Of a stretch of DNA of 8,347 bases, positions 5,669 through 8,347 are shown piece after piece (position 1 is the stretch's first letter; the number at the start of each line of letters is the position of its first letter). Source of the stretch: Peptococcaceae bacterium (GTDB lineage Bacteria > Bacillota > Desulfotomaculia > Desulfotomaculales > UBA12532); contig DMDP01000006.1 of the NCBI GenBank assembly GCA_003445475.1, positions 1-8,347 on the forward strand, given 5' to 3'. A program made the translations under genes and the position numbers. Under the pieces are notes generated by a model. That model did not search any database, had not been told where the DNA came from, and was given only the letters and a program-made list of their open reading frames with translations.

Positions 5669-6692
5669 CTTCGATCACCTCGATGCTGAGGCCGGTCGCC
5701 GCCAGGCGTGCCAGTGCCCGGCGCCGCTCCGGGGGATCCCCGATCAGTTCCACGATAAGCACCCCGAAGGGAGTGTCCTGCAGGCAGTCGATATTCCCGG
5801 CCAGGATGTTTATCGCGACGCCGCATTCCCGAACGACGGAAGAGATCGCGGGCCGGGTGGCCGCCTCCCCTAAAAACTTAAGCCGCAGCAGCTGCGTCCT
5901 CTCCCCGTCCTCGCGGGTGGCCAGCCGGCGCTGCACGGCTTCCGGCACTTCGACGTTCATCACGGTGGAGACAAAGTTGCGTGTGGTCGCCGCCCTGGGG
6001 TGCATGAAGACCTCGACCACCGGCCCCTGCTCGATAATGCGGCCGTCCTCGATCACGGCCACCATGTCGCAGATCTCGGTAATAACCCGCATCTCGTGGG
6101 TGATGAGCAGAATGGTCAGGCCCAGCGACCTGTTGATATCCTTAAGGAGAGTAAGGATGGACCTGGTCGTGTGCGGGTCGAGGGCGGAGGTGGGCTCGTC
6201 GCACAACAGCACCTTGGGATCGTTGGCCAGGGCGCGGGCGATACCCACCCGCTGCTGCTGACCCCCGCTGAGCTGCGCCGGGTACGCGTGCGCCTTGTCG
6301 GCGAGGCCCACCACTTCCAGCAGTTGTGTGACTTTCGCTTTAATCTTCTCTTTGGGTACACCGGCGATCTCCAGGGGAAAGGCCACGTTCCCGAAGGCCG
6401 TCCGGGAGGATAGGAGATTGAAGTGCTGGAAGATCATGCCGATTTTCCGGCGCGCAGCCCGCAACTGGGGCCCCCGCAGGGCGGTGATTTCCTGACCGTC
6501 GACGAAGATCTTGCCCGCGGTCGGCTTCTCGAGCATATTGATGCAGCGCACCAGGCTCGACTTGCCCGCCCCGCTGAGGCCGATAACCCCGAAGGTCTGG
6601 CCCTTTTCCACGTGCAGCGTCAGGTTGTCGATGGCGCGTATCTTGCCCCCGGGGGTGTTGTAGATCTTGGTGAGGTTCTCGATCGTGATCAT
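5661..6692 (-). CDS. metN: Methionine-type ABC transporter ATP-binding protein
   Basis: A 343-aa ATPase that powers MetNIQ import. The nucleotide-binding domain shows Walker A GLSGAGKS (38-45), Q-loop Q89, signature LSGGQ (141-145), Walker B VLLCDEP (161-167) and H-loop H199 in LLITHEM. The extra C-terminal region (about 265-343) is the NIL/ACT-like domain that in known MetN proteins binds methionine and inhibits transport, so feedback control is expected. The ATG at 6692 gives MITIENLTKIY as in relatives, but no clear Shine-Dalgarno sequence precedes it; the nearest, GAAAGGA, is about 30 nt away. The 62-nt gap to the yedF gene holds no terminator, so read-through from yedF is likely. No SAM riboswitch or T-box is seen upstream. 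Confidence 0.95.
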   Translation of the reverse strand: MITIENLTKIYNTPGGKIRAIDNLTLHVEKGQTFGVIGLSGAGKSSLVRCINMLEKPTAGKIFVDGQEITALRGPQLRAARRKIGMIFQHFNLLSSRTAFGNVAFPLEIAGVPKEKIKAKVTQLLEVVGLADKAHAYPAQLSGGQQQRVGIARALANDPKVLLCDEPTSALDPHTTRSILTLLKDINRSLGLTILLITHEMRVITEICDMVAVIEDGRIIEQGPVVEVFMHPRAATTRNFVSTVMNVEVPEAVQRRLATREDGERTQLLRLKFLGEAATRPAISSVVRECGVAINILAGNIDCLQDTPFGVLIVELIGDPPERRRALARLAATGLSIEVIEDV

Positions 6693-6754
6693 AAGTGTAG
6701 TACTTCGTCGGGTGTTTGCGAAATCCTTTCCACAATTCCCCCGGGCGAACGGCG

Positions 6755-7375
6755 CTAAGCCACGGTGATCACCCTGTGCGGCCCGGCCAGGTACGCGTTG
6801 ATCTCGTACATGTTGGAGACCCGCCCGACCGCCAGCTTTTCCCGGAGCCCGAAGTAGTCGAGGCAGGTGCCGCAGGAAAGGACGTCGGTCCCGGCCGCCG
6901 CCAGCCGGCGCAGGGCGTCGAGAACGGGCGAACCCTCGGTGCTCAGGTACACCCCCGTGTTCATGAAAATGACCGCCGCAGGGACCGGCTCACCGTTGAC
7001 GAGGGTGGTAAACAGGCTTTTCATCAGCGTTTCACCCAGGTCGGGCGACCCCTGGCCGATGACGTTGCCGGTGAAGAAGTAAACCGGTCGGGCCTCCTGC
7101 CCGGAACCCCCGCCGGCGACCGCGCAGCCGCGCGCCTCCGGCGCGTCCGGCGCGGCTTCGCCCCTGGTCAGCGTCAGGTAATAGTCGCCGCCGCGCGCCT
7201 CGACCTCCACGGCCCACCCGGCGCGCTCCGCGAACCGCCGCACGTTCTCCCGGGCCGCTTCGTTGTCGACGATGACCACGACCGTTCCACGTGGAACCTT
7301 TTCCAGTGCCTTCTTTGTTTCCAGCACGGGCTGGGGACAGGCCAGCCCCCGGCAGTCAAGCTGGTGCAGTGCCAA
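6755..7375 (-). CDS. yedF: YedF family sulfurtransferase-like selenium/sulfur metabolism protein
   Basis: A 206-aa two-domain protein. Residues 1-75 are a TusA/SirA-like domain (LDCRGLACPQPVLETKKAL) with the CPxP motif and persulfide-type cysteine C13. Residues about 95-206 are a DsrE/F-like domain (VYFFTGNVIGQGSPDLGETLMKSLF ... AVIFMNTGVYL) ending with the hallmark DVLSCGTCLDYFGLREKLAVGRVSNMYEI, which includes C168 and C171. This matches the family annotated as selenium metabolism protein YedF, often found near selenium genes; the reaction is not established, but the domains imply transfer of sulfane sulfur or selenium between cysteines. A roughly 20-residue Gly/Ala/Pro-rich linker joins them. 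Start TTG 7375, with GGAGGT 8 nt upstream. It lies between an ArsR regulator and metNIQ; no other selenium gene is in the window, so a sulfur role is equally possible. Confidence 0.9.
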   Translation of the reverse strand: MALHQLDCRGLACPQPVLETKKALEKVPRGTVVVIVDNEAARENVRRFAERAGWAVEVEARGGDYYLTLTRGEAAPDAPEARGCAVAGGGSGQEARPVYFFTGNVIGQGSPDLGETLMKSLFTTLVNGEPVPAAVIFMNTGVYLSTEGSPVLDALRRLAAAGTDVLSCGTCLDYFGLREKLAVGRVSNMYEINAYLAGPHRVITVA

Positions 7376-7458
7376 GGCTCTTACCTCCCGCGTCTATCGG
7401 TCGATCAGGTATAGTCAAAAACGGTATTCACAGCTACTTATCATAATCCTTTATCAGG

Positions 7459-7479
7459 ACTATAAATAATCGTTATAGT
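7459..7479. promoter_or_regulatory. Inverted repeat upstream of yedF, candidate ArsR operator
   Basis: ACTATAA, a 7-nt spacer and TTATAGT form a perfect 7-bp inverted repeat in the AT-rich gap between arsR and yedF. On the minus strand it overlaps the -35 zone of a weak possible promoter (TATTTA, 17 nt, TATGAT at 7445-7440) for yedF. Its TATAA/TTATA half-sites resemble the palindrome at the arsR promoter. Operator function is inferred. Confidence 0.4.
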
Positions 7480-7481
7480 AA

Positions 7482-7505
7482 CTGCCCGGCCCCGCCTGCC
7501 CGGCC
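7482..7505. repeat. Pair of 10-bp direct repeats after arsR
   Basis: CTGCCCGGCC occurs at 7482-7491 and again at 7496-7505, separated by 4 nt, directly downstream of the arsR stop. They do not form a hairpin. Role unknown; they may be chance in GC-rich DNA. Confidence 0.5.
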
Positions 7506-7506
7506 T

Positions 7507-7812
7507 CTAAGTGAGTACGGTCAGTTTCTTGGCCCGCGCCACGAGCATCGCGCGCACCAGGTCGGTGACCTCGATCACGCGCGGGTCCGTGAGCCGGTAC
7601 ATAACCCGCAGGCCGTCCTTCCGGCACGCGACAAGCCCCGCCTTCCTGAGGATCCCCAGGTGCTGCGACACGTTCGACTGCTCCAGGCCGAGCGCGGCTA
7701 TAAGCTCGCACACGCACCTCTCGCCCCCGCGCAAAAGCTCGATAATCTTTAGCCTGGTCGGGTGTCCCAGGCTTTTTAACACCTCGGCCTGCAGGGCCGT
7801 TATATCCGCCAC
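7507..7812 (-). CDS. ArsR/SmtB family winged-helix repressor
   Basis: A 101-aa dimeric DNA-binding regulator. Seen: LKSLGHPTRLKIIELLRGGERCVCELIAALGLEQSNVSQHLGILRKAGLV, the ArsR winged helix-turn-helix with recognition helix around residues 44-57, and the wing VACRKDGLRVMYRL. C33 and C35 form the CVC motif at the start of helix 3, the position used by ArsR proteins that sense arsenite/antimonite or other thiophiles; C63 in the wing is an extra cysteine. The E. coli-type third cysteine two residues later is absent (L37). The inducer is therefore unknown: metalloid, or a reactive sulfur species, given the yedF neighbour. Start GTG 7812 has GGGGTGA 5 nt upstream. It is probably autoregulated through the palindrome at 7846-7857. 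Confidence 0.93.
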   Translation of the reverse strand: MADITALQAEVLKSLGHPTRLKIIELLRGGERCVCELIAALGLEQSNVSQHLGILRKAGLVACRKDGLRVMYRLTDPRVIEVTDLVRAMLVARAKKLTVLT

Positions 7813-7845
7813 CGGTTCACCCCCCGGGCAGAAGGCGATATTGTC

Positions 7846-7857
7846 ATATTATAATAT
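7846..7857. promoter_or_regulatory. arsR promoter -10 within a 12-bp palindrome (candidate operator)
   Basis: ATATTATAATAT is a perfect palindrome containing TATAAT on the minus strand (7853-7848), a consensus -10 for arsR. The -35 is poor (TGGATA, 17 nt upstream). A repressor bound here would block polymerase directly, the usual mode of ArsR autoregulation. There is also a plus-strand TATAAT because of the symmetry, but no plus-strand gene follows. Confidence 0.5.
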
Positions 7858-7914
7858 AGCACCGGGAATCTATCCAGAACCGGAAGGCCGGATGCCGCCG
7901 GCCGCCAACAACAC

Positions 7915-7942
7915 AAGAGGCAGGTGCTTGCCCCTGCCTCTT
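7915..7942 (-). terminator. Intrinsic terminator of ffs
   Basis: AAGAGGCAGG and CCTGCCTCTT form a 10-bp stem with an 8-nt loop. On the minus strand it is followed by GTGTTGTTGG, a moderately T-rich tail. It lies 23 nt after the SRP RNA 3' end and separates it from arsR. Confidence 0.75.
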
Positions 7943-7965
7943 CGACATTCGCGGTATGCTATTAC

Positions 7966-8236
7966 GGCCGTGCACCTGCCGTTGAACAATGGCTTCCGGG
8001 CGTTACCTGCCGCAGGTGGCTCGGGCCAGGCACCCTCGCGGCACCCGAAGGGTTTCCCTTAGTGCTGCTTCCGCCAGGACCTGACACGGTTCGGGAATCT
8101 TCGTCGCGCGAGACCCGACCTTCTTCGCTCCTTGCGGCGGCCGGACCCCACAAGCCAAGCCCGCGGGCAGGACTTCAACCCCGCTATAGCGGATTGCGGG
8201 TTACAGGGCACCGCTACCTCCCCGTCTAGCACGGCC
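7966..8236 (-). ncRNA. ffs: Signal recognition particle RNA, large (Bacillus-type) with Alu domain
   Basis: About 271 nt. With Ffh it forms the particle that targets membrane and secreted proteins co-translationally. The ends pair: 5' GGCCGTGC (8236-8229) with 3' GCACGGCC (7973-7966). The 5' part carries the Alu-domain signature (GGGGAGGTAGCGGTGCCCTG, then TAACCCGCAATCCGC), so this is the large form of spore-forming Firmicutes rather than 4.5S. The S-domain hairpin is clear: GTGTCAGGTCC, a four-base loop, then GGAAGCAGCACTAAG. The apical tetraloop is UGGC (8076-8073), not the common GGAA. The 3' part CGAGGGTGCCTGGCCCGAG also matches the family. Ends are estimated from the terminal pairing and promoter; the true ends may differ by a few bases. 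Confidence 0.95.
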
Positions 8237-8242
8237 AAATCT

Positions 8243-8271
8243 ATTATACGCCCATCGCCTATCGACCGCAA
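8243..8271 (-). promoter_or_regulatory. Promoter of ffs
   Basis: On the minus strand, TTGCGG (8271-8266), a 17-nt spacer and a perfect TATAAT (8248-8243) place the start about 7 nt downstream, at or next to G8236, exactly where the SRP RNA terminal helix begins. The agreement supports both calls. Confidence 0.75.
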
Positions 8272-8319
8272 GGTGAAACCCCGGCGATAAGGAGCGAGTC
8301 GAGTGGTATTAGATTGATA

Positions 8320-8347
8320 TGGCGGAGAGAGTGGGATTCGAACCCAC
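8320..8347 (-). tRNA. tRNA-Ser, 3' part (runs off the right edge)
   Basis: The minus strand reads a complete T arm (GTGGGTTCGAATCCCAC, 8347-8331), the 3' acceptor strand TCTCTCC (8330-8324), discriminator G and an encoded CCA (8322-8320). G73 with a GGAGAGA/TCTCTCC acceptor is typical of bacterial tRNA-Ser, and serine tRNAs often precede ffs and dnaX in Firmicutes. The anticodon is outside the window, so the isoacceptor is unknown. Confidence 0.85.

Noticed and set aside
7391..7430. TTGACT on the minus strand as a yedF promoter
   Set aside because: No -10 hexamer occurs 16-18 nt downstream; the sequence there is GC-rich and merges with the yedF ribosome site.
7921..7942. Repeat-like CAGGTGCTTGCCCCTG as a possible CRISPR or att repeat
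   Set aside because: It is one arm and loop of the ffs terminator hairpin, present once, with no spacer periodicity.
7924..8271. Open frames on both strands across 7924-8271
   Set aside because: The region is the SRP RNA gene with its promoter and terminator; the frames are incidental.

Overview
The window is about 60% GC and looks like the chromosome of a GC-rich, endospore-forming, probably thermophilic or subsurface Clostridia (Desulfotomaculum / Moorella / Pelotomaculum-like). The reasons are the dnaX-ebfC-recR-bofA order known from Bacillus and Clostridia, a large Bacillus-type SRP RNA with an Alu domain next to tRNA-Ser, a BofA sporulation protein, an archaeal-type 2-oxoacid:ferredoxin oxidoreductase start, and frequent TTG/GTG starts behind strong Shine-Dalgarno sites. 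The species cannot be fixed from the sequence alone.

Nearly everything is on the minus strand, so transcription runs from high to low coordinates. From the right edge: the 3' end of a tRNA-Ser (8320-8347), the SRP RNA gene ffs with promoter and terminator (7915-8271), an ArsR-family repressor (7507-7812), a YedF-type sulfur/selenium protein (6755-7375) and the methionine-type ABC importer metN-metI-metQ (4184-6692). A HIT-family hydrolase (3611-3997) is the only plus-strand gene and converges on metQ across a GC-rich hairpin. It is transcribed divergently from dnaX, and the two promoters share almost the same -35 bases near 3514-3520.

The left half is one tight minus-strand block: dnaX (clamp-loader subunit), ebfC/ybaB (nucleoid protein), recR (recombination mediator) and bofA (pro-sigma-K processing inhibitor). 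After these comes a small MinD/CobQ-like P-loop ATPase with its own sigma-A-type promoter, and then, after a strong ribosome binding site, the first 18 codons of a 2-oxoacid:ferredoxin oxidoreductase alpha subunit that runs off the left edge.

The conserved housekeeping backbone (tRNA-Ser, ffs, dnaX, ebfC, recR, bofA) is interrupted between ffs and dnaX by an accessory segment, arsR-yedF-metNIQ plus hit. A CxC-containing ArsR regulator, a two-domain persulfide-relay-like protein and a methionine-type importer in series suggest a regulated sulfur (or selenium) acquisition module. This is the least conventional part of the window. The other points of interest are a UGGC tetraloop in the SRP RNA in place of GGAA, AT-rich palindromes that could be ArsR operators, and the pairing of the MinD-like ATPase with the oxidoreductase.
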